Assembly: GCA_030831445.1 (NCBI GenBank)
Contig: JAURLB010000201.1
Location: forward strand, 1 to 12,638
Source of the DNA: Candidatus Nanopelagicales bacterium
GTDB taxonomy: Bacteria > Actinomycetota > Actinomycetes > S36-B12 > UBA5976
Direction: 5' to 3'
DNA length: 12,638 nucleotides
In this document: positions 6,679 through 12,638 of the stretch, piece after piece
Layout: each line of letters begins with the position of its first letter
Numbering within the stretch: position 1 is the first letter of the stretch
Program-made: the position numbers and the translations under genes
Notes under the pieces: model-generated
What the model saw: the letters and a program-made list of their open reading frames with translations, nothing else
Database searches by the model: none
What the model was told of the DNA's origin: nothing

Positions 6679-7599
6679 ATGGCCGCAAAAAAGCCAGTGA
6701 AAAAGATTGCCAGTAAGCCTAAGAAGGTCGTTAAGAAGGCTGTCGCGAAGAAGCCGACGACAAAGGTTACCAAGAAGGCTGTTGCAAAGAAGCCCGCCAA
6801 GAAGGTCGTTAAGAAGGCTGTTGCAAAGAAGCCAGCGAAGAAGGTCGTTAAGAAGGCTGTTGCAAAGAAGCCAGCGAAGAAGGTCGTTAAGAAGGCTGTT
6901 GCAAAGAAGCCAGCGAAGAAAGTAGCGCAAAAAGTTGCATCTAAACCTAGTGTGAAGAAAGCCGCTTCAAAACCGGATGCAAAAAAAGTACCGCCGACGA
7001 AGACAACTGCAACTAAGGAAAAACCGAAAGACGCTAAACCAAGCTTGTTGGCCGATGATCCCGCTGAAAAGCCACCGGTAAAGCGTGGTCGCAAATACAT
7101 TTACGCACCTGATGAGATTCCTGAACCTGTTCCACTTGATCACCAAGGTGCAATCGAATTTTCGCAGGCAATAGCGCAACCAGATAGTAAGCCGAAAGAA
7201 AAGCAACGTGTACAGGATGACGATTCCATGTGGACAGGTGCAGAACTTAAGGCAATGCGTAAAGTTTTCGAGGCCGATCTCATTGAGCGTCGCGAAGACC
7301 TCGAGTTAGCACAAAGTGTCTTAACGGAACTGATCGAAAACACCGACGATGGCGCGGGAGCAGAGACTGCGGACACTGGCAACATGACTCTCGAGCGTGA
7401 AATGCAAATTTCTAAAGTTGAACTAGCACAAGTAAAAGTAGAAGAAACACAGCAAGCGTTACTACGCCTCGATAGTAAGGTCTTTGGGCTGTGCGAAGAG
7501 TGCGGCAAACCAATCGGAAAACTTCGCCTGCAAGAAGCGAATCCGTACGCAACTATGTGTATTCGATGCAAAGAGGCAGCAGACAAAGCGGCAATGTAA
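6679..7599 (+). CDS. Histone H1-like / TraR-DksA zinc finger fusion protein (DdbA-like)
   Basis: A 306-residue, two-part protein. Residues 1 to about 120 are almost only Lys, Ala, Val and Pro, built on a 13-residue repeat (KKVVKKAVAKKPA). They resemble the C-terminal tails of histone H1 and of mycobacterial HU, which bind DNA. A charged linker follows to about 185. A DksA-like coiled coil spans about 186-268, then a C4 zinc finger with Cys272, Cys275, Cys294 and Cys297 (CEEC and CIRC). The coiled-coil tip reads ETADTGN, so the DxxDxA motif that E. coli DksA uses on RNA polymerase is absent. In Streptomyces a protein of this architecture next to ileS and lspA was described as DdbA, a combined histone-like and DksA-like protein; the match is by architecture and location. 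It is first in an operon with lspA, rluD and an aldo/keto reductase. Confidence 0.9.
   Translation: MAAKKPVKKIASKPKKVVKKAVAKKPTTKVTKKAVAKKPAKKVVKKAVAKKPAKKVVKKAVAKKPAKKVVKKAVAKKPAKKVAQKVASKPSVKKAASKPDAKKVPPTKTTATKEKPKDAKPSLLADDPAEKPPVKRGRKYIYAPDEIPEPVPLDHQGAIEFSQAIAQPDSKPKEKQRVQDDDSMWTGAELKAMRKVFEADLIERREDLELAQSVLTELIENTDDGAGAETADTGNMTLEREMQISKVELAQVKVEETQQALLRLDSKVFGLCEECGKPIGKLRLQEANPYATMCIRCKEAADKAAM
6721..6915 (+). repeat. Five tandem 39-bp units encoding the H1-like tail
   Basis: Five in-frame units of 39 bases (13 codons): 6721-6759, 6760-6798, 6799-6837, 6838-6876 and 6877-6915. The last three are identical at every base, including third codon positions. The first two have diverged, and a degenerate sixth unit begins at 6916. 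Each encodes a variant of KKVVKKAVAKKPA. Base-identical units point to recent duplication by slippage or unequal recombination, so copy number may vary between strains. Confidence 0.95.
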
Positions 7600-7608
7600 T
7601 CTCAGGAT

Positions 7609-8073
7609 GTGAAGACCCGATTTCTCCTCATTCTGATTGCGCTTCCGCTCATATTGATAGACCGATTGACAAAGGTTTGGGCTGAATCAAATTTGCAACT
7701 AGGTCAGCCAGAAGAGGTTGTCGGAACGCTTCTGCAATTCAATCTCGTGTACAACCCAGGCGCTGCATTTAGCATTCTCACTGACGCCACCTGGGTCTTC
7801 ACAATATTTGCGCTCTGTTTTTCGACTTTCATTCTGTTGTTTGCGCAAAGAATTACAACACTGCCCTGGAAAATCGCGGCTGGACTGGGATTAGGCGGTG
7901 CGGTAGGAAACTTGATTGATCGGATTGTCAATGGTCCAGCAATTGGTCAGGGACCTGTGATTGATTTCATCATGGTGCCATATTGGCCAATCTTTAATAT
8001 TGCGGACGCTTCCATGAGCATTGCAGTTGTCATCATCGTTATTGCATCACTTCGTGGTGTGGACTACAAGTAA
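7609..8073 (+). CDS. lspA: Lipoprotein signal peptidase (signal peptidase II)
   Basis: Aspartic membrane peptidase that removes the signal peptide of lipidated prolipoproteins at the lipobox Cys. The 154-residue product has four hydrophobic segments, at about 4-18, 60-79, 87-101 and 131-147. Family blocks are LIDRLTKVWA, FNLVYNPGAAFS, GGAVGNLIDR, PVIDF and FNIADASM; the catalytic pair should be Asp119 (VIDF) and Asp133 (NIAD). The N-terminus is a little shorter than in many relatives. The start is GTG 7609, nine bases after the preceding TAA and in the same frame, so there is no earlier start. AGGA lies too close to it for normal spacing, so initiation probably depends on ribosomes finishing the upstream gene. 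The binding lipoprotein encoded at 5606-6460 is a likely substrate. Confidence 0.95.
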   Translation: MKTRFLLILIALPLILIDRLTKVWAESNLQLGQPEEVVGTLLQFNLVYNPGAAFSILTDATWVFTIFALCFSTFILLFAQRITTLPWKIAAGLGLGGAVGNLIDRIVNGPAIGQGPVIDFIMVPYWPIFNIADASMSIAVVIIVIASLRGVDYK

Positions 8074-8077
8074 GCAA

Positions 8078-9001
8078 ATGACGAGACATAATTTCGCAAT
8101 TCCAGATGGAGTTTCAGGTCAACGAGCAGACGTTGTAATTGCTGGCGTCCTTGGAGTGAGTCGAACAAAAATTCAAGATGCATTGGACGAAGGGCTCATT
8201 AAAGTCAATGGTAAGCCTGCTCAGTCGAACACGAGGGTGTATTCCCAAGACTGGGTTGTAGCCGACTTTGACGAAGCGGATCGCGTGGCGCAAATAGTTG
8301 CAACGCGAGTAGACAATTTCTCCATCATCTATGAAGACAACGACATCATTCTTGTTGACAAACCAGCAGGAATTGCCTCGCATCCGTCTCTTGGATGGCA
8401 AGGCGCAGACGTCTTAGGTGCGCTTCTTGATCGGGGAGTTCGAATCTCAACAAGTGGTGCAGAAGAACGACAGGGCATCGTTCAACGACTTGATGTTGGC
8501 ACTTCGGGTTGCATGGTGCTGGCGAAGAGCGAAACTGCCTATTCGCATTTGAAAGATCAATTCCGCCAAAGATCGGTTTCGAAGACATACCACGCACTCA
8601 TTCAAGGGCGACTAGATCCAACCGATGGCACAATTGATGCGCCGATTGCGCGGCATCCGCAGCACGACTACAAATTTGCGGTGATGGCAGGTGGTCGAGA
8701 TGCCATCACTCACTACACAACGTTGGAAGCCATGGCATTCGGCTCATTGGTGGAGGTGGAGTTGGAGACTGGCCGGACACATCAAATTCGTGTGCACTTT
8801 GCCGCGCTCAACCATCCGTGCGTTGGAGACGATATGTATGGTGCAGACCCAACGTTGAGTGAGAAACTAGGGCTGGCTCATCAGTGGTTACATGCGCTAC
8901 GTTTAGAAATAACACATCCAACGACTGGTGAAAGGCTCTCATTTGATTCACCATATCCTGCAGTGTTGAGTGACGCTCTTGAAAAACTAAGAAATCTCTA
9001 A
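8078..9001 (+). CDS. rluD: RluD-like 23S rRNA pseudouridine synthase
   Basis: RluA/RluD-family pseudouridine synthase, 307 residues from ATG 8078. An S4-like RNA-binding domain occupies about residues 14-60 (VSRTKIQDALDEGLIKVNG). The catalytic domain follows, with VDKPAG (93-98), the active-site loop QRLDVGTSG with catalytic Asp139, and the TGRTHQIRVHFAALNHPCVGD block. RluD normally makes the pseudouridines of helix 69 in 23S rRNA; RluA-family members differ in target, so the exact site is inferred. The usual His before RLD is Gln here; this residue is not catalytic. The reading frame opens upstream at 8021, but ATG 8078 is preferred: it is four bases after the lspA stop, and the 19 extra residues do not look like the family. 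Confidence 0.9.
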   Translation: MTRHNFAIPDGVSGQRADVVIAGVLGVSRTKIQDALDEGLIKVNGKPAQSNTRVYSQDWVVADFDEADRVAQIVATRVDNFSIIYEDNDIILVDKPAGIASHPSLGWQGADVLGALLDRGVRISTSGAEERQGIVQRLDVGTSGCMVLAKSETAYSHLKDQFRQRSVSKTYHALIQGRLDPTDGTIDAPIARHPQHDYKFAVMAGGRDAITHYTTLEAMAFGSLVEVELETGRTHQIRVHFAALNHPCVGDDMYGADPTLSEKLGLAHQWLHALRLEITHPTTGERLSFDSPYPAVLSDALEKLRNL

Positions 9002-9022
9002 CTTCTACTTTAGAATCGAGCA

Positions 9023-9880
9023 ATGATGGTTTCCAGTTCTGGCACGTTTCGATTAGGTAGTGATGTAAACACCTTAGAGTTTTTTCGTCTTGGGTTTGGT
9101 GCGATGCGCATCACCGGACCCGGTATTTGGGGCTATCCGAGCGATGTTGATTCTGCAAAGGCAGTACTGCGAAGAGCTGTTGCAAATGGTGTGAACTTTA
9201 TTGATACAGCGGATTCCTATGGGCCTGAGGTTTCCGAAGTGCTCATTGCAGAGACACTGCGCCCTTATCGAGATGTAGTTATTGCGACAAAAGGTGGATT
9301 GACTCGTCAAGGTCCTGGTCAATGGGCTGCGTGTGGTCACCCCGCATATCTAAAGCAATGCATTGAAATGTCCTTACGTCGACTAAAAGTTGAATCCATA
9401 GCGCTGTATCAATTACATCGTATCGACGATGGATTTCCACTTGCAGACCAAATTGGTGTTCTAAAGGAAGCCCAAGATGCTGGCAAGATTCAGCACATTG
9501 GACTTTCCGAAGCCAGTGTGGAACAAATCGAAGAAGTTTCAACAATTGTTACTGTGGCCACAGTCCAAAATTTGTATAACATCGCCACGCGAGGATCAGA
9601 AGAGGTTCTTAGGTTTTGCGAAGCTCGAGGTATCGGCTTTATTCCTTGGTTTCCACTTGGTGGTGCAGACGTGGAAGCTCTCAATAGCCGGTTGCAGGAC
9701 CTCAGTGAGGAAAGTGGGCACACAGGGGCTCAATTAGCCTTAGCCTGGCTCTTAGCCAAGTCCGAAGTCATGCTCCCAATTCCTGGTACGGCGTCCGTGA
9801 TTCACCTCGACGAGAATTGCCAAGCAGGGCAAATTACGCTCACGCCAGAACTTTTCGGCGAACTCGACGCTTTGGCGTAG
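9023..9880 (+). CDS. Aldo/keto reductase, PdxI/YdbC-like
   Basis: Soluble NADPH-dependent oxidoreductase with a TIM-barrel fold, 285 residues. The catalytic tetrad is complete: Asp61 (NFIDTAD), Tyr66 (SYGP), Lys90 (IATKGG) and His132 (YQLHR). The C-terminal cofactor site reads LPIPGTASVIHLDEN. The stretch GFGAMRITGPGIWGYP and the later IPWFPLGG and QNLYNIATR strings resemble the E. coli YdbC/PdxI group, whose described activity is pyridoxal reduction. Relatives act on many carbonyls, so the substrate remains open. The gene starts 22 bases after the rluD stop with only a weak GAG-type ribosome binding site, so it is probably the last gene of the H1/DksA-lspA-rluD operon. Two adjacent ATGs (9023 and 9026) are both possible starts. 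Confidence 0.85.
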   Translation: MMVSSSGTFRLGSDVNTLEFFRLGFGAMRITGPGIWGYPSDVDSAKAVLRRAVANGVNFIDTADSYGPEVSEVLIAETLRPYRDVVIATKGGLTRQGPGQWAACGHPAYLKQCIEMSLRRLKVESIALYQLHRIDDGFPLADQIGVLKEAQDAGKIQHIGLSEASVEQIEEVSTIVTVATVQNLYNIATRGSEEVLRFCEARGIGFIPWFPLGGADVEALNSRLQDLSEESGHTGAQLALAWLLAKSEVMLPIPGTASVIHLDENCQAGQITLTPELFGELDALA

Positions 9881-9894
9881 CGAATTTGTCAGGT

Positions 9895-9918
9895 TTCAGG
9901 TGGAATATTCCTCCTGAA
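9895..9918. promoter_or_regulatory. 24-bp near-perfect palindrome upstream of the Bax1-like gene
   Basis: Arms TTCAGG (9895-9900) and CCTGAA (9913-9918) flank a central GGAATATTCC (9902-9911), with a single T-T mismatch on each side at 9901/9912. The full dyad lies in the 69-base gap between the aldo/keto reductase stop and the ATG at 9950. No T-run follows, so it is not a canonical intrinsic terminator. As DNA it looks like an operator for a dimeric regulator; as RNA it could be a tail-less hairpin ending the upstream operon. A TTGTCA (9886-9891) just 5' could be a -35, but no well-spaced -10 is clear. Confidence 0.6.
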
Positions 9919-9938
9919 GAAGACGTTGAACGACTTGT

Positions 9939-9944
9939 AAGGAG
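9939..9944 (+). promoter_or_regulatory. Strong ribosome binding site of the Bax1-like gene
   Basis: AAGGAG with a 5-base spacer to ATG 9950. An upstream CTCCT (9911-9915), inside the palindrome, could pair with it, but that stem would be only 5 bp around a 24-base loop. Confidence 0.65.
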
Positions 9945-9949
9945 AAAAC

Positions 9950-10675
9950 ATGTCCAACCCAGTTCTGAATCGAGCACTGAACAACATTGAATATACGCCG
10001 TCGGGTGTTGAAGTTCCACAGATCGCTACTAGAAAAATGACGGTTGAAGGAACAATGAATCGCACAATGACGCTGTTTGTCGTCTTTCTAGTTGCGGCTC
10101 TCGTCACCTGGCAACTTCAACTTATTGATTTTATTTTCCCTGCCATGATTGTTGGTCTTGGACTTGCTCTTTGGGCCACTTTCAGCAAGAAGGTTCGAGT
10201 TGGAGTCTTGCTTGCCTACGCTCTAGTTCAAGGTGTGTTTGTTGGCGGTATCTCACTTATTTTTGAAACCGTCTACGAGGGAATCGTGATGACGGCACTG
10301 AGTGCGACTCTCATCACCGCTGGCATTATGTTTGTTGCATATCGTCAACGCTGGATTCGCGTGACAAGCAAATTCCGCCAAATTGTAACGTTTGCACTTT
10401 TGGGATACATGGGTTTTGCAATCGTGAATCTCCTTGTCGCAGTTTTCACTGGTAACTCGGCATACAGTTCGTCCATAGGATGGCTCATTGCTCTTGCGGG
10501 TGTTGGTTTGGCGTCAGTGACATTGGTTCTCGATTTTGCGGATATTGAGCAAGCCGCACAAGCGGGAGTCGATGCCGACTTCGAGTGGCGACTTGCATTC
10601 GGTCTCATGGTAACTCTGATTTGGATGTATATCGAAATCTTGCGTTTGCTTGCAATATTGCGCGGCAACGACTAG
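9950..10675 (+). CDS. Bax inhibitor-1/YccA-like membrane protein
   Basis: Integral membrane protein of the Bax inhibitor-1 superfamily, actinobacterial type (PF12811-like), 241 residues. About 38 soluble residues precede seven hydrophobic segments, at roughly 39-56, 58-79, 84-105, 110-130, 143-166, 174-196 and 214-236. The conserved end of the family is clear: VLDFADIEQAAQAG before the last segment and EWRLAFGLMVTLIWMYIEILRLLA within it. Bacterial relatives such as BsYetJ are pH-sensitive calcium leak channels gated by membrane acidic residues; whether this protein does the same is inference. It has its own strong ribosome binding site, a palindrome upstream and a strong hairpin after its stop, so it is probably a single-gene transcript or at least a separate unit. 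Confidence 0.88.
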   Translation: MSNPVLNRALNNIEYTPSGVEVPQIATRKMTVEGTMNRTMTLFVVFLVAALVTWQLQLIDFIFPAMIVGLGLALWATFSKKVRVGVLLAYALVQGVFVGGISLIFETVYEGIVMTALSATLITAGIMFVAYRQRWIRVTSKFRQIVTFALLGYMGFAIVNLLVAVFTGNSAYSSSIGWLIALAGVGLASVTLVLDFADIEQAAQAGVDADFEWRLAFGLMVTLIWMYIEILRLLAILRGND

Positions 10676-10683
10676 CCCTACTG

Positions 10684-10718
10684 AATCTGGGTGGACACAT
10701 CTTGTCTCCACCCAGATT
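10684..10718 (+). terminator. Hairpin terminator after the Bax1-like gene
   Basis: A perfect 12-bp stem, AATCTGGGTGGA (10684-10695) with TCCACCCAGATT (10707-10718), encloses 11 bases. Within those, ACA and TGT can pair past a C-C mismatch, leaving a three-base loop. It starts eight bases after the TAG of the Bax1-like gene. Only TTT followed by a pyrimidine-rich stretch comes after it, so the U-tail is weak, as is common in Actinobacteria. Confidence 0.85.
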
Positions 10719-10762
10719 TCAACTTCTTCCCCAGTCAAACTTGTAGTGTGTCCTCCTGATTT

Positions 10763-10769
10763 GAAGGGA
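10763..10769 (+). promoter_or_regulatory. Ribosome binding site of dnaE
   Basis: GAAGGGA lies upstream of two in-frame GTG codons. The AAGGG core is nine bases from GTG 10778 and three from GTG 10772, so 10778 is favoured. No promoter is clear in 10719-10762; TAGTGT at 10744 could be a -10, but it lacks a -35. Confidence 0.5.
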
Positions 10770-10777
10770 TTGTGTGC

Positions 10778-12638
10778 GTGTCAAAAAACTTTGTACACCT
10801 ACATAATCACACCGAATATTCAATTCTTGATGGACTTTCAAACGTCAAACAGTTGACTGCGGCTGCAGCCGAACTGGGAATGCCTGCGATAGCCATCACT
10901 GATCACGGAAATCTCTTCGGCGCCTTTGAGTTTTACAAATCTGCCAAAGAAGCAGGAATCAAACCCATCATTGGAATGGAAGGGTATTACCTTCCAGTTG
11001 GAAGTCGATTTACAAAAACACCCTTTGAATTTGACGCTCAGGTGAGTGAGAATTCAGATGAGGGTGCCTCCTTGAGTGTTGGTAAATTGAATTACACCCA
11101 TATGACTATGTGGGCGGAAACCACAGAAGGGATGCATAATCTTTTCAAAATTTCTTCGCTTGCTTCTATCGAAGGGCAGTATGGAAAGTGGCCGCGTTTT
11201 GATCGTGAGCTTCTGGAGAAGTACGGCAAAGGAATCATTGCAACAACTGGTTGCCCATCGGGAGAAGTTCAGAAATGGCTTCTCGCTGGAAACTACCAGA
11301 GAGCTCTTGAGGCAGCGGCCAATTACCGGGAAATCCTCGGTGAAGGAAATTATTTTGTAGAAATAATGGAGCATGGCATTTCAATTGAACGCCAAGTCCG
11401 AGAAGGTTTGATCAATATTTCGAGGGAACTTGCTATCCCGCTTGTCGCAACCAACGACCTCCATTACATCAGGGCGGAAGATGCAGTAAGTCATGATGCA
11501 TTGCTCTGTGTTCAGACTGGAGTAACTGTTGCTGATCCAAAACGTTGGAGATTTGAGTCTGAAGAGTTTTACCTGAAAACCGCAGATCAGATGGCTGATT
11601 TATTCGCAGAACTGCCCGAAGCTATCAATAGCACTCTACTTATTGCAGAACGGTGTAATGTCGAATTTGTCGAGAATCAAAACCTGCTACCTGTATTCGA
11701 TGTGCCCAATTCCATGACTGAAAGTGAATACCTCAAGCAACTCGTTTTGGAAGGGTTGAACACACGTTTCGCGAAACTAGCCACCGCGGTACCAGCAGAA
11801 TATTTACAACGAGCGGACTACGAGCTGAGTGTTATTGCAAAGATGAATTTCCCAGGCTACTTTCTTGTAGTCGCCGACTTGATTCGTCACGCTAAGAGTG
11901 TGGGTATCCGTGTAGGGCCAGGGCGTGGATCTGCTGCCGGTGCACTTATTGCCTGGTCACTTGGAATCACTGAACTGGATCCAATTCAACACGGATTATT
12001 GTTTGAACGATTTCTCAATCCTGAGCGAATCTCCATGCCGGATATCGATATTGACTTTGATGATGCTCGTCGTGGAGAAATGATTGAATATGCAATTGCG
12101 AAATATGGTTCCGATCGAGTTGCGCAAATTATTACATTTGGTGGACTAAAGGCTAAAAATGCAATTCGAGATGCAGCACGGATACTTGATTTGCCGTATA
12201 GCTCGGGAGACGAATTAACAAAAGCGATGCCACCTGCCGTTATGGGCAAGGAAATAGCTTTGTACGAAATATTTGATGCCAAAAACAAGCGGTACAAAGA
12301 GGCGCAAGAGTTTAGAAAGTTGTATGAATCACGTGATGACTATCGAAAAATCGTTGACACAGCGCGAGGGATTGAAGGTGCAAAGCGTCAGTTTGGTTCA
12401 CATGCGGCTGGCGTGATACTTTCAGCAAAACCGCTGATGGACGTTTTGCCTTTAATGAAACGTCCCGGAGAAACATCAATTATCACTCAATTCGATATGG
12501 TTGTTTGTGAAAAGCTAGGCCTTCTGAAAATGGATTTCCTAGGTTTAAGAAATCTTGGCATCATGGATGATTGCCTAGAGATTGTTCAACGAAACCGTGG
12601 CATCACAATTGTGCTCGAAGACTTGTCACTAGATGACA
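10778..12638 (+). CDS. dnaE: DNA polymerase III alpha subunit (DnaE1), 3' end outside the window
   Basis: Replicative polymerase catalytic subunit. About 620 codons are present and the frame is open to the window edge, so roughly half of a ~1180-residue protein is seen. The PHP domain comes first: HLHNHTEYSILDG is nearly the mycobacterial DnaE1 start. All nine expected metal-site residues are present: H9, H11, D18, H43, E68, H108, C159, D227 and H229. The palm follows, with GPGRGSAAG and PDIDIDF carrying catalytic D422 and D424. The third aspartate is D586 in KMDFLGLRN. An intact PHP site predicts built-in 3'-5' proofreading, as shown for mycobacterial DnaE1. GTG 10778 gives the family-like MSKNFVHLH start. 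No frameshift was found on reading every codon. The gene is separated from the Bax1-like gene by a terminator. Confidence 0.96.
   Translation, partial: MSKNFVHLHNHTEYSILDGLSNVKQLTAAAAELGMPAIAITDHGNLFGAFEFYKSAKEAGIKPIIGMEGYYLPVGSRFTKTPFEFDAQVSENSDEGASLSVGKLNYTHMTMWAETTEGMHNLFKISSLASIEGQYGKWPRFDRELLEKYGKGIIATTGCPSGEVQKWLLAGNYQRALEAAANYREILGEGNYFVEIMEHGISIERQVREGLINISRELAIPLVATNDLHYIRAEDAVSHDALLCVQTGVTVADPKRWRFESEEFYLKTADQMADLFAELPEAINSTLLIAERCNVEFVENQNLLPVFDVPNSMTESEYLKQLVLEGLNTRFAKLATAVPAEYLQRADYELSVIAKMNFPGYFLVVADLIRHAKSVGIRVGPGRGSAAGALIAWSLGITELDPIQHGLLFERFLNPERISMPDIDIDFDDARRGEMIEYAIAKYGSDRVAQIITFGGLKAKNAIRDAARILDLPYSSGDELTKAMPPAVMGKEIALYEIFDAKNKRYKEAQEFRKLYESRDDYRKIVDTARGIEGAKRQFGSHAAGVILSAKPLMDVLPLMKRPGETSIITQFDMVVCEKLGLLKMDFLGLRNLGIMDDCLEIVQRNRGITIVLEDLSLDD

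Noticed and set aside
6721..6915. Regular direct repeats that could suggest a CRISPR array
   Set aside because: The units are contiguous, without spacers, in frame, and code for a lysine-rich tail.
6707..6925. Arginine/leucine-rich plus-strand frame inside the H1-like tail
   Set aside because: It is a second frame of the same 39-bp repeat. It stays open because the repeat length is a multiple of three; no ribosome binding site or conserved domain is seen.
6648..7100. Open 150-residue frame on the minus strand, rich in Phe, Ala and Gly, resembling a repeated membrane protein
   Set aside because: It is the reverse complement of the lysine/alanine repeats of the H1/DksA gene; lysine codons read backwards as Phe/Leu. 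The plus-strand gene has a strong ribosome binding site and a zinc finger, so this is a shadow.
8021..8077. N-terminal extension of RluD from an upstream start at 8021
   Set aside because: It would lie inside the end of lspA and add 19 residues not typical of the family; ATG 8078 is well placed four bases after the lspA stop.
9909..10759. TCCTCCTGA occurs before the Shine-Dalgarno sites of both the Bax1-like gene (9909-9917) and dnaE (10751-10759)
   Set aside because: Nine bases shared twice is weak, the anti-Shine-Dalgarno pairing would be short with long loops, and the first copy is explained by the palindrome.
11054..11374. 106-residue frame antisense to dnaE
   Set aside because: It overlaps the conserved PHP domain of dnaE, which reads through without a stop; the antisense product resembles nothing.

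Overview
The window looks like a housekeeping stretch of an actinobacterial chromosome with moderate GC (roughly mid-40s percent by eye). The order sepF-yggT, ileS, a lysine-rich TraR/DksA protein, lspA, rluD and then dnaE matches the region downstream of ftsZ in Streptomyces and other Actinobacteria. The proteins are actinobacterial in character: an eukaryote-like IleRS2, a DnaE1 whose PHP start matches the mycobacterial type, and a PF12811-type Bax1-like protein. Moderate GC, short intergenic gaps and overlapping genes suggest a streamlined, perhaps freshwater planktonic lineage such as Nanopelagicales/acI. That placement is inference.

Layout. (1) 1-803, plus strand: sepF and yggT overlap by one base (TGATG). 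(2) 800-6460, minus strand: a polar amino-acid ABC transporter (lipoprotein binding protein, permease, ATPase) runs into ileS with only 40 bases between the ATPase and ileS. The ileS and yggT stop codons share one TTAA. (3) 6461-6678: a divergent control region with several dyads. (4) 6679-9880, plus strand: a histone-H1-like/DksA fusion protein, lspA, rluD and an aldo/keto reductase, in one tight array. (5) A 24-bp near-perfect palindrome, then a Bax1-like membrane protein and a strong hairpin. (6) 10778 to the end: dnaE, cut by the window edge after about 620 codons.

How the genes relate: SepF and YggT belong to the division cluster. The ABC operon imports an amino acid and may co-express IleRS. 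The H1/DksA protein probably links nucleoid structure to transcription. LspA matures lipoproteins, including the binding protein encoded here. RluD modifies 23S rRNA, and DnaE replicates the chromosome.

I see no mobile element, CRISPR array, RNA gene or clear new defence or biosynthetic system. The points most worth a second look are the GXHH active-site motif in IleRS, the identical 39-bp repeats in the H1-like tail, the rearranged locus (no divIVA, ileS inverted beside an ABC operon, no room for a T-box), and the palindrome upstream of the Bax1-like gene.
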